DNA of 64,000 nucleotides. Source: Cohnella herbarum (GTDB taxonomy: Bacteria; Bacillota; Bacilli; Paenibacillales; Paenibacillaceae). Below are positions 18,123-28,171 of the stretch, piece after piece (within the stretch, counting starts at the first letter, position 1; each line of letters opens with the position of its first letter). The notes beneath the pieces are model-generated. The model was not told the DNA's origin and did no database searches. It was given only the letters and a program-made list of their open reading frames with translations. Location: positions 2,852,001-2,916,000 of the forward strand of contig NZ_CP051680.1 in assembly GCF_012849095.1 (NCBI RefSeq). Direction: 5' to 3'. The position numbers were made by a program, and so were the translations under genes.

Positions 18123-19901
18123 TCAGATTTCGTTGTTGTTTCCTTTTCCCGACGATTCGAAGGGGAGTTTCAGCGTCACTCTCATCCCGCCCATTTCTCC
18201 CCGTTTGACGCTTACGCCGTACTCCGCTCCGAACCGGATTTGCAGTCTGCGATGCACGTTCAGCACTCCGGTGAATTCCATATCCTTGCCCTTCTCCGCG
18301 AGATCTCCTTCGAGTTTCAGCAAGTCGGCATCCTTGAGCTTCTCGCCGTTGTCTTCGACGGAGATGAACAGATTATCGTTACTAAGAACCATCGCCACGA
18401 TGATCCGCCCGTCTTTGCGCCGGGACTCTAGACCGTATTGGTAGGCGTTCTCGATGAACGGTTGAACGATCAGTCTGGGCACTTTCATATCCTTACAGCC
18501 TTCCGGCAGCTCTCCGAAGTCGACTTCGATTCGGCTTTTGGCGAATCGGATATTTTGGATTTCCACGTACGTCCGCGAATGACGGATCTCCGCTTCGAGG
18601 GGAACGTCATCGGATGCGTTACGGGTTATATATTGAAAATATTCGCCCAGATGCTGGCTAAACCGGACGACGCTATCGTTGTCGTTCATCTTGGCTAAGC
18701 GATAAAGGATAAAGTAAGTGTTATACAGAAAATGAGGGTTGATTTGCGATTGCAGTTGCTTAAGCTCCGAGCTTTGGGCGCGGATTTTCTGTTCGTAGAC
18801 TTCGTGAATAAGCACTTTTAATTTGTCCATCATCATATTGAATCTCTGGAAGAGGTACATGAATTCATCGTTCGATTTCGGCAAAACCATTGGCTCCATC
18901 AAACCGGCCTCGACCTTGCGGAATCCGGAGATCATCTTGTATAGAGGCTTGCGGATCAATCTGTACAGCCAATAGGAGTAGGCGACGACGATTGCCAACG
19001 ATATAAAGGAGAGCATCCATAGCAGGTTGCGGTATTTCTCTATCGAACCGAGCATCTGCTCGGGAGGAACGTACGCGACGAGATCGTAGCCGAACGTCGG
19101 GGAGTGCTTAAAGGCTACCAGGTGCAAGCTGCCGTCCAAGGAAACCTGCGAGATGCCTTCCCGCGTCTCCAACTCGGTTCGTTCGTCCAGAAAGTGTGCC
19201 AGCTCGGTAACCATTTCCGCGTTTCCGTTCCCTTTTAACGACCAATTCCGTTCCGAATTGATCAGCATCGCTCCGGAATTATCGTAGTCGGTAATAGTCA
19301 GCAGCGATTGCTCGAGCGTTTCCAAGTTCAACTCTATCGATAACACGAACGTCTCCTGCATTCCGGGGAGATCGGAACCGGGATACGCGACGGCGAGAAA
19401 CAGCCGGTCCTTCCAATAGAAAATACCGGGACCCTTGCGCTCGTATACGGACGCGACCGCTTCGTATTCCTCGTCCAACGTGTCGCTGATCGACTTCTCC
19501 GTGGACAGCGTTCGCTTCAACGTCAGAATGTGCGCGCTCGCGCTTTTGACGTACAAACTGGAGCCCTTGATGACTTCGAGCTTGTCTTGAATGCGCAACA
19601 CCGCTTCCGACCACTCCCCGATCGTCATCGTATTGCTGATGAACGCCAAGTGCTGGACATCCTTGTCCACGACGTATCGTTGGAGCAGGCTCATCATTCG
19701 TTCATTCTCGACTTCCAACGAATTCAAGTAAAAGTCGACTTTGGACTTGAGAGATTTGGAAAGCTCTTCGCGGACGCTGGACTCGCCTAACCTGTTCATC
19801 TGAAGTCCGATCACGTAGATCGGCGCGATGACCAATAAGAAAGCGATGATCAGCTTCGGAAATATCGTCAATCTCCATTGTCTCGGCCTGCGTATGCTCA
19901 T
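18123..19901 (-). CDS. Sensor histidine kinase, YesM-like
   Basis: A 592-residue membrane sensor kinase, partner of the AraC-type regulator. A hydrophobic segment near residues 12-32 and another near 290-313 bracket an extracellular dCache-like sensor of about 260 residues. A HAMP region follows, then the LytS/YesM-type histidine box QSQINPHFLYNT, and a GHKL ATPase domain with the N-box VQPFIENAYQYG. This family senses sugars or bound binding proteins and phosphorylates YesN-type regulators. A cre-like palindrome lies about 50 bases upstream of the ATG. Confidence 0.93.
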   Translation of the reverse strand: MSIRRPRQWRLTIFPKLIIAFLLVIAPIYVIGLQMNRLGESSVREELSKSLKSKVDFYLNSLEVENERMMSLLQRYVVDKDVQHLAFISNTMTIGEWSEAVLRIQDKLEVIKGSSLYVKSASAHILTLKRTLSTEKSISDTLDEEYEAVASVYERKGPGIFYWKDRLFLAVAYPGSDLPGMQETFVLSIELNLETLEQSLLTITDYDNSGAMLINSERNWSLKGNGNAEMVTELAHFLDERTELETREGISQVSLDGSLHLVAFKHSPTFGYDLVAYVPPEQMLGSIEKYRNLLWMLSFISLAIVVAYSYWLYRLIRKPLYKMISGFRKVEAGLMEPMVLPKSNDEFMYLFQRFNMMMDKLKVLIHEVYEQKIRAQSSELKQLQSQINPHFLYNTYFILYRLAKMNDNDSVVRFSQHLGEYFQYITRNASDDVPLEAEIRHSRTYVEIQNIRFAKSRIEVDFGELPEGCKDMKVPRLIVQPFIENAYQYGLESRRKDGRIIVAMVLSNDNLFISVEDNGEKLKDADLLKLEGDLAEKGKDMEFTGVLNVHRRLQIRFGAEYGVSVKRGEMGGMRVTLKLPFESSGKGNNNEI

Positions 19902-19951
19902 CCGTTCGTCCCCCTATTGCGCTTTCCTTGCATTCTATGTTCATCTTAAAA

Positions 19952-19965
19952 TAAAAGCGCTTTCA
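19952..19965. promoter_or_regulatory. cre-like site (CcpA operator) upstream of the sensor kinase
   Basis: TAAAAGCGCTTTCA reads as TGAAAGCGCTTTTA on the minus strand. This fits the Bacillus cre consensus TGWNANCGNTNWCA with one mismatch. It lies about 50 bases ahead of the sensor kinase start, where CcpA binding would repress or roadblock the whole carbohydrate operon when a preferred sugar is present. Confidence 0.5.
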
Positions 19966-20023
19966 CAACAATAGCATCTGCCGGGTCGGGCTCTTGCTCA
20001 TTACAGGAGCATAGACACGGCAC

Positions 20024-20064
20024 AAGCCGTTCTCTCCCACGATTGCCATGGGAGGGAACGGCTT
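20024..20064 (-). terminator. Terminator after the secreted glycosidase gene
   Basis: Arms of 16 bases, AAGCCGTTCTCTCCCA (20024-20039) and TGGGAGGGAACGGCTT (20049-20064), pair with a single mismatch around a 9-base loop. It lies 17 bases after the stop of the 20082-23633 gene. The T-run is weak (TTGTGCC), but the stem is strong and the place is right. Confidence 0.65.
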
Positions 20065-20081
20065 ATTGTGAAACCGGGACG

Positions 20082-23000
20082 TTACTCGATGTTATCGACA
20101 AGGACGAAAATCGGTCTTTCGCTGACGTTAACGGTGACCTTGCCTCCGGAGATAGTCAATGCGGACGGAACGCCGTCCGTATCCCCGTTAGCCATCGTGA
20201 CCAACGTAGCCGAGGACGGAGATCCCGCCAAGGACAATTGATAGTTGTTAACGGTCGTGTTGTTGCTCGTCGGGCTCCATATGACGTATCCTCCGTTTCC
20301 GCCGGTCGCGCTCTTGAACTTGTAAATTTTGACGTTGGCATTGCCCGATGCTTGCTCGCCCGAATACTTCATGCCCGTCAACCGGTTTTTCAGCGTATAG
20401 ACGTAATACCACGAAATCTTCGGAACGCCTCCGGTATTCTGGCTGCTGATCAAGCCGCTGTTATCGTATTTCGTCGTACTGTTCGGATCGACGTCGCGCA
20501 GCATGTACATCGCCGCTTTATCGACGCCTGCGGCCGCGGCGGCCAGGTAGGAACGAACCAACCATTGCGCCTGTACTTCGAACTGCGAAGTCGCGCCGAT
20601 CGCGGGAGCCCTTTGCACGGAAGCCGGATGCGTATCGAAACCGAACTCCGTAATCCACATTTCTTTGTCCGGCATATACCGGTTACGGTAATCTACGAAT
20701 TGCTGCAACTTTTCCTTGAATGAGCTCGCTTCGGGACTGATTCCGACCGTTTCCGCCGACCCGTTCACGCTGTCGTTGCTGTAGATGTGAACGTTAATAA
20801 CGTCGAACGGCACGCTGCCGCCGCGATTCCAATCCGCCCAGAACTTGAGCGCGCGGATATATTCCAGATCGGGTTTGGCTAGACCGCCCATGACGAGCTT
20901 GGCGTTCGGATCCGCGTTCTTCACTCCGAACGTGTTCCCCATCGCGCCCTGATGACCGTCATAATCCGCGCTTGCCATAGCGGCGTATTCGTAAGGGTTG
21001 AAATAAGAAGCTCGGCCGCTCCACCATGCATCCTGCTCGTTCCAGTTCTCGAAATATTTCAGCGTATTGAGACCGGTGCTCCTAGGCTGTCCAGCGGCCA
21101 GCTTAAGCTTGTTGTCCGCGACGGCCGTGCTGCCGTAACGCGCCGCGAATTGAAACATATGGTCGGCGTGCTCGGCATAAGAGGACGGCGCCAGCGCGCT
21201 TTCCCCGGTTGAAATCGGTTTGTTGCCGAAGCCGTTCGACAGCCAGTCGACGCTTCCTTGGATGGCGGGAGATACCGTTTGTCCGGCAGCTTTCAGCGTT
21301 TGATAATAGGCGTCGAAGTTCCATCCTCCGCCTCCGGCATAACTCGGGTTGAATTTGTTGGCATTGTTCGGATAACCCGGATAGACGGTCGTATGGTTCG
21401 TGAAATCCCACGCGTCTCCTTCGTCCCAGAACCAGTTGTGGTATTCCCGGACGAATCCGGCCGCTAGCATCTTATCCTTCGGATCGTCGATAAAGGCGTT
21501 GATGCCGATCAATTGATCCATCGTCGGCAGCGACGGCGGATTCGGCGACGGCGGAGTTTCCGGAGTCCCTTGAATCGTGCCGTACAGCACGATCTCGTGC
21601 ATCTGGCGGCAGCAGCCGGGGAAAGTCACCTGCACGTACCGCGTCGTGATGTTCACCGAATGACCGCTCCATTTGTTCTGCTGCGACAGGTTATCGGTAA
21701 ACAGAGGAGTCCAACTGAACGGCGTTCCTCCGGAGACATAGAAAGCTCCTCCACCCGCTCCGTCGTAAAGATAAACATCCGTCAAGTTATAGTCGGCCCC
21801 CAGGTCGATTACGGCGCTAGCCGGAAAATAGATCGAATTAGAGCCTGGATCCCAGCCGTTCACCGGGGAACCTCCCGCGCCCGCTTTCGGATCGCCGGAC
21901 AACGATTGTTCGTCGACGAGGCGAGTCGCGTCCCCGCTAGTCGACTCGTTGAGGATCATCGATGCCGTCAGGGCGATCTTGGTGCCCGAAGGGGCTGCCG
22001 TTGTCGCTTTGCTGACAACGTTGGAAATCGCCGATACGTTCGAAGCTTCGTCGGAAGCTTTGATCGCGAAGAAATACGTCGTGCTCGGCGACAATCCGGG
22101 CACCGTCATCGTCTGACTCGTACCCGACGCGGCCGGGGCCGGTTCGCCGCTTACTTGCGTTGCGCTTGCCCAGTTCCCTGCCGTGATGTTGCTCAAGCTA
22201 TAACGAATATCGTAGGAAGCCGCCGTTCCGACGTTGCCGTCATCCCCGGGCGAGGTCCACGTCAACGTCACCGAGTTGGACGAAGAGCTCGGGGCAGCGA
22301 GGTTCGAGATGGCCGAAGGCGCCGTCGTGTCCCCTCCTCCGCCGGTCCCCGTCGCCGTTCCGTAGAGAACGATCTCGGTCATATTAACGTTCGAAGCGCT
22401 TAGAGCCACCCGTACGTAACGAGTCGTCACGCTGACCGGATGCGCGTTCCAGGTCATCCAGCCGGTCAGCGGATCGGTGAACAAAGCGTTCCAACTGCCG
22501 GGACTTCCGGAGGAAACGGTAATGTTCGCAATGCCGTGGGTATCGCGCAAATAGACGGCGGACAACTCGTAATTTTGTCCGAGGTCGATGTACGCGTAAG
22601 CCGGGTAGAGCGACTCGTTCCAGCCGGCTTGCCAGTTCGTCGTCGGCGCGCCGCCGGTTCCGCCAGCAGGATCGCCGGCGAGCGCCTGCTCGTCCACGAG
22701 CAGCGTCGCGTCGCCAAGTCCCGACTCGTTCACGACCATGGACGTAGTCAAGACGATCTTCCCGCTTGCCGGCGCCGCGGCGGTTGCCCGGCTAGCGACG
22801 TTGGAGAGCGCGGAGACGTTCGATGCTTCATCGGACGCCGTCATCGCGAAGTAATATGTCGTGCCCGAAGACAATCCGGTCACGGTCATCGACTGGCTCG
22901 TTCCCGCGACGGCGGGCGCCGGCTCGCCGCCGACCGGCGTCGCGCTTGCCCAGTTGGCGGACGTAATGGTGTTCGGGCTATAGCGAACGTCGTAAGAAGT

Positions 23001-23633
23001 CGCGGTTCCCGCGTTGCCGTCATCGCCGGGAGCCGTCCACGTCAGCGCGACCGAGTTAGACGTCGACGAAGTCGCCGCCAAGTCGGATATCGCGGACGGA
23101 GCGGTCGCATCGCCGGTCGCCGGAGTACCGTAAAGGACAAGCTCGGTCATGTTGGTGTTCGCCGCGGATAAGGCGACCCGTACGTACCGCGTGGTCACGT
23201 TCACCGGATGCGCGTTCCACGTCATCCACCCGGAGAGCGGGTCGGTGAACAGCGCCGTCCAGTTGCCGGGACTTCCCGCGGAAATCGTAATATTCGCGAT
23301 ATCGTGGGTGTCGCGCAAATAGATGCTCGTGAGGTTGTAATTCTGTCCGAGATCGACGTAAGCGTAAGCCGGATATAACGACGCGTTCCAGCCCGCTTGC
23401 CAGTTCGTCGTCGGGGCGCCGCCGCTGCCGTTCGCCGGATCCCCGGCGAGCGTCTGCTCGTCCACCAATAACGTGGCGTCGCCGAGCCCCGATTCGTTCA
23501 CGACCATCGACGCGGTCAGCGCGATCTTCGTTTCCGCCGCGTAAGCCGTTCCGCCGTTCGTCACGAACATCGAGCCGAATACGGCAATGAAACTCAGACA
23601 GACGATCATGAACGCCGATATTGCTCTTTTCAT
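20082..23633 (-). CDS. Secreted multidomain glycoside hydrolase (clan GH-A-like) with binding modules and Fn3
   Basis: An 1183-residue secreted enzyme. A signal peptide of about 32 residues ends at AYAAET. Then come discoidin-like binding modules of about 140 residues (about 33-172, 290-430 and a diverged third at about 545-690) separated by fibronectin-III domains with the TWTAPGDDGN and TYYFAM signatures. From about 720 a TIM-barrel catalytic domain begins; it has E866 in ENWNEQD as likely acid/base and E996 in WITEFGFD as likely nucleophile, the spacing of clan GH-A retaining glycosidases (GH39/GH30/GH5-like; the exact family is not clear). A small beta domain ends the protein. It follows the 1501-residue gene by 32 bases and probably shares its transcript. 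Confidence 0.82.
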   Translation of the reverse strand: MKRAISAFMIVCLSFIAVFGSMFVTNGGTAYAAETKIALTASMVVNESGLGDATLLVDEQTLAGDPANGSGGAPTTNWQAGWNASLYPAYAYVDLGQNYNLTSIYLRDTHDIANITISAGSPGNWTALFTDPLSGWMTWNAHPVNVTTRYVRVALSAANTNMTELVLYGTPATGDATAPSAISDLAATSSTSNSVALTWTAPGDDGNAGTATSYDVRYSPNTITSANWASATPVGGEPAPAVAGTSQSMTVTGLSSGTTYYFAMTASDEASNVSALSNVASRATAAAPASGKIVLTTSMVVNESGLGDATLLVDEQALAGDPAGGTGGAPTTNWQAGWNESLYPAYAYIDLGQNYELSAVYLRDTHGIANITVSSGSPGSWNALFTDPLTGWMTWNAHPVSVTTRYVRVALSASNVNMTEIVLYGTATGTGGGGDTTAPSAISNLAAPSSSSNSVTLTWTSPGDDGNVGTAASYDIRYSLSNITAGNWASATQVSGEPAPAASGTSQTMTVPGLSPSTTYFFAIKASDEASNVSAISNVVSKATTAAPSGTKIALTASMILNESTSGDATRLVDEQSLSGDPKAGAGGSPVNGWDPGSNSIYFPASAVIDLGADYNLTDVYLYDGAGGGAFYVSGGTPFSWTPLFTDNLSQQNKWSGHSVNITTRYVQVTFPGCCRQMHEIVLYGTIQGTPETPPSPNPPSLPTMDQLIGINAFIDDPKDKMLAAGFVREYHNWFWDEGDAWDFTNHTTVYPGYPNNANKFNPSYAGGGGWNFDAYYQTLKAAGQTVSPAIQGSVDWLSNGFGNKPISTGESALAPSSYAEHADHMFQFAARYGSTAVADNKLKLAAGQPRSTGLNTLKYFENWNEQDAWWSGRASYFNPYEYAAMASADYDGHQGAMGNTFGVKNADPNAKLVMGGLAKPDLEYIRALKFWADWNRGGSVPFDVINVHIYSNDSVNGSAETVGISPEASSFKEKLQQFVDYRNRYMPDKEMWITEFGFDTHPASVQRAPAIGATSQFEVQAQWLVRSYLAAAAAGVDKAAMYMLRDVDPNSTTKYDNSGLISSQNTGGVPKISWYYVYTLKNRLTGMKYSGEQASGNANVKIYKFKSATGGNGGYVIWSPTSNNTTVNNYQLSLAGSPSSATLVTMANGDTDGVPSALTISGGKVTVNVSERPIFVLVDNIE

Positions 23634-23665
23634 CGTAAATCACTCCTCAAGAATAGAATGAAAGA

Positions 23666-26600
23666 TCATTTCGAATGAGTCAGCAGCCAAGCATAAACGT
23701 CGGAATTGCCGTAAGTATCATCCCAGCCGCCATGTCCGTTCAATTGGTAGAACGTCAATAACGGAGAAGGAGACGGCGGGACGGGACTATTGATCTGAAA
23801 ATCGAAAACTTGCTCCGTCAGCCCTCTTTCGCTAACGGGATCTACGATATTCATGAAAGCCCAAGCGGGGATCCCGTTCATCCGATAAGCGTTCTCCGGC
23901 GTTATAAACACTTGATTGCCGTTTTCCGGATTGCGGATCTGGGCGGCGACCGGCAATATAGCCGCGACTTTCTCCGGATGCTCTATCGCGTAGTAGTAGG
24001 TTCCTCCTCCTCCCTTGCTAAGCCCCGTCACGTAGATCCGGTCCGGATCGATCGGGTACTTGGACATGGCATCCTTCACGAAATCGTCGATGTAGCCTGG
24101 CGTATGCCATCTCGGCGGCGGGTTCAGGTTATCTTTCAATTGCGGCGATACGACGATAAAAGGCAGGTCTTGTCCGTTTTTGATCATTTTCGGAGGACCG
24201 TGCGTCGTAACGTTGTTGATATCCGTTCCCCCTTCGCCTCCTCCATGCAGGAACAACAGCAGCGGATATTTACCGTTCGGATCGCGGTAAACTTCTTCCG
24301 GAACGTAAGCTAGGTAATGTACGCCGCCGATGCCCGGAAGCGAAGAGGTGAACTGCACTTCTTTTTGCCTGATCTGCAACGTATTGACCGAACCGTATAC
24401 CGTACCGAGCCCGGAGCTTTGTCCTTCCGCTACCCAATAGGCGTAATAAGTCGCATTCTCGGAAAGCTTGCCTATCGTTCGAGTAAGTTCGAAGCCTGCT
24501 TGGCTAGCCGGAATGACGCCGTTCTTAAGGAGTGAGCCTCCGGTAGCTCCCTGAGCCGCGGCTTTAAGCGCCGAAGCCGACGGCTGAGCCTGCGACGAAT
24601 TGTAGACGACGTAGTAAATGTTGCCCGCCTCTTGCGGCGTAACGATTAAATCCATCGTCGATGCTCCGCTTACGATATAGCCTCCCGGAGCGGATGTCGT
24701 GGACGCCGATAAGGGAGCGGATATCGCGGAGAGATTATTCGCCTCGTCGCTTGAGCGTATAGCGAAAAAGTACGTTTTTCCCGGCCGTAAGCCTTTGACG
24801 GTCATGGACTGGCTCGTTCCGGCGACGGAAGGCGCGGGAGCACCGGCGGCAAGCGTCGCGTCGGACCAATTCGAAGCGTCGATCGGTGCGGTTCCGAAAC
24901 GGATCTCGTACCTCGCCGCTTGTCCGACCGATCCATCGTCTCCTGGCGCGGTCCAATTCAGAAGCGCGGTGATCGCTCCCGGGTTGACGGTTAGATTGGA
25001 TATCGTTCCCGGCGCCGTCGTATCCGCGGTACCGGAAGTTGTCGCGCTCGAGGAATTGGAGACCGGAGCGAGATTACCCGCTTCGTCCTTGCCTCTCGCC
25101 GCGAAATAATACGTCGTCCCCGCTTTTAAGCCCTTTACCGTAATCGTCTCGGATAAGCCCGCGTTTTTCGGAAGAACGTAAATATCCGCTTGGGTTGCCT
25201 GATTCCAATTACTCGCATCGATCTGCGCGGTACTGTACCGTACCTCGTAAGTCGAAACTTTCCCCCACGTTCCCGAAGCGCCCGGCATCACGATGTCGTC
25301 GTCTCCCGGAGCGGAGAACATCAATTGAGCGGTCGAGGAATCGATGGCCGAAGCCGTCAGATTCGTGATCGCGCTTGGCGCGGACAGATCCGGCAACACT
25401 TCGAGCCTTGGCGTCTTGATGAGATCTTTGGCCTGACTGGAGCTGGACCAATAAGCTTGCGCGAACGCCGACCTATCGGGACCTTTGATCTCCGAACGGA
25501 TCTCGTAGAGCTGGTTGGCCGTCAGCGCCAGCGTCGCGGACTGTTCCGCCGAAGTAGGACTGTTCCACCTGTCGATCAGAAGCTGCCCTCCTACCCACAA
25601 TCGAATACCGGTGTTGGCCGACGTTTTCGTATAGAACGTATAGGTTTGAGAATAGGACGGCTTGATTTGGCCGGTTACCCGGGCGCCGAATTGAGTAAAA
25701 TCGGTGGGCAGCAACCAGCTTTGAATCTCGAATTTGTCGTAAACCGCGCGACCGTTGAAAGTGCTTAATCCCGTATCCTTGTAAAATTCAGCGACCATGC
25801 CGGCCGGGTATCCTCCGCCGTCCCAATTCGTCATCACGTCGACCGAAGTCGATAGAGACGACGCGTTGCCGGCTTCGTCCTTCGCGATCACATTAAAGCC
25901 GTACAGCTTCCCTGGTTTCAATCCGGTCACCGTCAACGTCTCGGTTCCTCCCGCCGGTTGGGGCGCGAGCGATTGGCCGAAGATCGCCGATGTTTTCCAC
26001 GTATCGTGCCATTCGTCCGCGTATGTCCTGTCCACGATCGTTTTGTCTCCGTAACGAACTTCGTAACTCGTCGCTTGCCCGTTGTTCCCGTCGTCCCCGG
26101 TCGCTTTCCAAGATAACGTGACGGTCGTTCCCGTCCAAGCGACGATTTTCAACGTTTTGATGGCCGCGGGGGCAACCGTATCGCCCGAAGCGAGCGTCGT
26201 CGCGCTTGGCACGTTCGACAGGACGGAGACGTTCGACGCTTCGTCCGAAGTCTTCAGCGCGAAGTGATACGTCGTGTTCGATGACAAACCGGTTATCGTC
26301 TTCGACTGGCTCGTACCCGCGGCGGTCGGAACCGGTTCGCCGCTCACTTGCGTCGCGCTTGCCCAGTTGCCTTCCGAGATGACGCTCATGCTGTAGCGGA
26401 TGTCGTAAGAAGTCGCGGTTCCCGCGTTGCCATCGTCTCCGGGCGCGGTCCACGATAAGTTCACCGAGTTAGTCGTAGGCGACGAAGCAACAAGGTTCGT
26501 GACCATCGCCGGAGCGACCGTATCCGCGAGAGTGGTTGTCGCTTTGTTGACGACGTTGGAAATCGGCGATACATTCGACGCTTCGTCGGACGCTTTCATC

Positions 26601-28171
26601 GCGAAATGATACGTCGTGCTCGGCGACAATCCGGGCACCGTCATCGTTTGACTCGTTCCCGAGGCGGTCGGAATCGGTTCGCCGCTAACCGGCGTCGCGC
26701 TTGCCCAGTTGGTTTCCGAGATGACGCTCATGCTATAGCGGATGTCGTAGGAAGCCGCGGTTCCCACGTTGCCGTCGTCTCCGGGTGCGTTCCACGTCAG
26801 CGTGACCGAATTGGACGTCGAGGACGGAGCCGCTAAGCTTGTAATCGCCGACGGCGCTATCGTATCCCCGCCGCCGGAACCTGTAGCCGTTCCGTAGAGA
26901 ACGATCTCCGTCATGTTGACGTTCGTCGCGGATAAGCCGACTCTCACATACCGAGTCGTAACGGTAACCGGATGAGAATTCCACGTCATCCAGCCGGAGA
27001 GCGGATCGGTGAACAGCGCCGTCCAGTTGCCGGGTGTGCCCGAGTATAGCGTGATGTCCGCCATGCCATGGGTATCTCGCAAATAGATGTTGGACAAATC
27101 GTAATTTTGTCCTAAGTCGATATAGGCGTAGGCGGGATACAGCGCCTGATTCCAGCCCGCTTGCCAGTTCGTCGTCGGGGCTCCGCCGGTTCCGCTCGCA
27201 GGATCTCCGGCGAGCGTCTGCTCGTCCACCAGCAGCGTGGCGTCTCCTAAGCCCGATTCGTTAACGACCATCGCGGGTGTTAAAGCGATTTTCCCGTTGC
27301 TGGGCGCAGCCGTTGTCGCTAGGCTTGTCGAATTCGATATCGCCGAGACGTTCGATGCTTCGTCGGACGTTTTCATCGCGAAATGATACGTCGTGCTCGG
27401 CGACAATCCGGGTACCGTCATCGATTGGCTCGTTCCAGCGATGGCAGGGGTCGGTTCGCCGTTGATCGGTATTGCGCTTGCCCAGTTCGCTTCGGTTATG
27501 CCGCTCGCGCTGTAGCGAATATCGTAGGACGCCGAAGTCCCTATATTGGCGTCATCGCCCGGAGCCGTCCACGTCAAAGTCACCGAATTCGACGTAGCCG
27601 AAGTAGCCGCCAAATTCGTAATTGCGGCAGGAGCGGTTACGTCTTGGCCTCCGCCAACCGGGGTTCCGTACAGGACGAGCTCCGTCATGTTTACGTTCGC
27701 CGCGGACAGTGCGACCCGCACGTACCGGGTCAACACGTTTACCGGATGAGCGTTCCACGTCATCCATCCGGAGAGCGGATCGGTGAACAGCGCCGTCCAG
27801 TTGCCGGGCGAGCCCGAGTAAAGCGTAATGGCGGCCGCGTCGTGCGTGTCCCGCAAGTAAAGGCTCGTCAGATTGTAGCTTTGTCCAAGATCGATATATG
27901 CGTATGCCGGGTACAAAGATGCGTTCCAGCCTGCTTGCCAGTTCGTCGTCGGAGCTCCGCCGCTGCCGTTCGCCGGATCGCCGGCGATCGCCTGCTCGTC
28001 CACCAGAAGCGTAGCGTCTCCTAGGCCCGATTCGTTCGTGACCATCGACGGAGTCAGGACGATTTTCGTCTCCGCCGCGTAGACACTGCCTTCGTTCGTC
28101 AGGAACAGCATGCCGAAACCGGTAACGAAACTTAGGCATACGACCATGAGTGCCGAGACTGCCCTTCTCAT
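23666..28171 (-). CDS. Secreted multidomain carbohydrate esterase with binding modules, Fn3 repeats and PA14
   Basis: A 1501-residue secreted protein. A signal peptide ends near residue 33 (VYAAET). Two discoidin-like modules with almost the same sequence as those in the neighbouring glycosidase follow, mixed with about seven fibronectin-III domains; a PA14-like domain lies near residues 790-930 (GMVAEFYKDTGLSTF, then WVGGQLLIDRW). The last 300 residues are an alpha/beta-hydrolase: LLLFLHGGGEGG as oxyanion region, Ser1385 in the elbow GLSKGG and His1480 in GHGGWDD. Such domains remove acyl groups from plant polysaccharides or act as feruloyl/acetyl esterases. GGAGGG precedes the ATG. Likely first gene of a two-gene secreted-enzyme transcript. 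Confidence 0.85.
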   Translation of the reverse strand: MRRAVSALMVVCLSFVTGFGMLFLTNEGSVYAAETKIVLTPSMVTNESGLGDATLLVDEQAIAGDPANGSGGAPTTNWQAGWNASLYPAYAYIDLGQSYNLTSLYLRDTHDAAAITLYSGSPGNWTALFTDPLSGWMTWNAHPVNVLTRYVRVALSAANVNMTELVLYGTPVGGGQDVTAPAAITNLAATSATSNSVTLTWTAPGDDANIGTSASYDIRYSASGITEANWASAIPINGEPTPAIAGTSQSMTVPGLSPSTTYHFAMKTSDEASNVSAISNSTSLATTAAPSNGKIALTPAMVVNESGLGDATLLVDEQTLAGDPASGTGGAPTTNWQAGWNQALYPAYAYIDLGQNYDLSNIYLRDTHGMADITLYSGTPGNWTALFTDPLSGWMTWNSHPVTVTTRYVRVGLSATNVNMTEIVLYGTATGSGGGDTIAPSAITSLAAPSSTSNSVTLTWNAPGDDGNVGTAASYDIRYSMSVISETNWASATPVSGEPIPTASGTSQTMTVPGLSPSTTYHFAMKASDEASNVSPISNVVNKATTTLADTVAPAMVTNLVASSPTTNSVNLSWTAPGDDGNAGTATSYDIRYSMSVISEGNWASATQVSGEPVPTAAGTSQSKTITGLSSNTTYHFALKTSDEASNVSVLSNVPSATTLASGDTVAPAAIKTLKIVAWTGTTVTLSWKATGDDGNNGQATSYEVRYGDKTIVDRTYADEWHDTWKTSAIFGQSLAPQPAGGTETLTVTGLKPGKLYGFNVIAKDEAGNASSLSTSVDVMTNWDGGGYPAGMVAEFYKDTGLSTFNGRAVYDKFEIQSWLLPTDFTQFGARVTGQIKPSYSQTYTFYTKTSANTGIRLWVGGQLLIDRWNSPTSAEQSATLALTANQLYEIRSEIKGPDRSAFAQAYWSSSSQAKDLIKTPRLEVLPDLSAPSAITNLTASAIDSSTAQLMFSAPGDDDIVMPGASGTWGKVSTYEVRYSTAQIDASNWNQATQADIYVLPKNAGLSETITVKGLKAGTTYYFAARGKDEAGNLAPVSNSSSATTSGTADTTAPGTISNLTVNPGAITALLNWTAPGDDGSVGQAARYEIRFGTAPIDASNWSDATLAAGAPAPSVAGTSQSMTVKGLRPGKTYFFAIRSSDEANNLSAISAPLSASTTSAPGGYIVSGASTMDLIVTPQEAGNIYYVVYNSSQAQPSASALKAAAQGATGGSLLKNGVIPASQAGFELTRTIGKLSENATYYAYWVAEGQSSGLGTVYGSVNTLQIRQKEVQFTSSLPGIGGVHYLAYVPEEVYRDPNGKYPLLLFLHGGGEGGTDINNVTTHGPPKMIKNGQDLPFIVVSPQLKDNLNPPPRWHTPGYIDDFVKDAMSKYPIDPDRIYVTGLSKGGGGTYYYAIEHPEKVAAILPVAAQIRNPENGNQVFITPENAYRMNGIPAWAFMNIVDPVSERGLTEQVFDFQINSPVPPSPSPLLTFYQLNGHGGWDDTYGNSDVYAWLLTHSK

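Noticed and set aside
21513..23171. Two long plus-strand frames opposite the secreted glycosidase
   Set aside because: They mirror the codon bias of the minus-strand gene, are full of Arg and Gly, and have no start context or family pattern.
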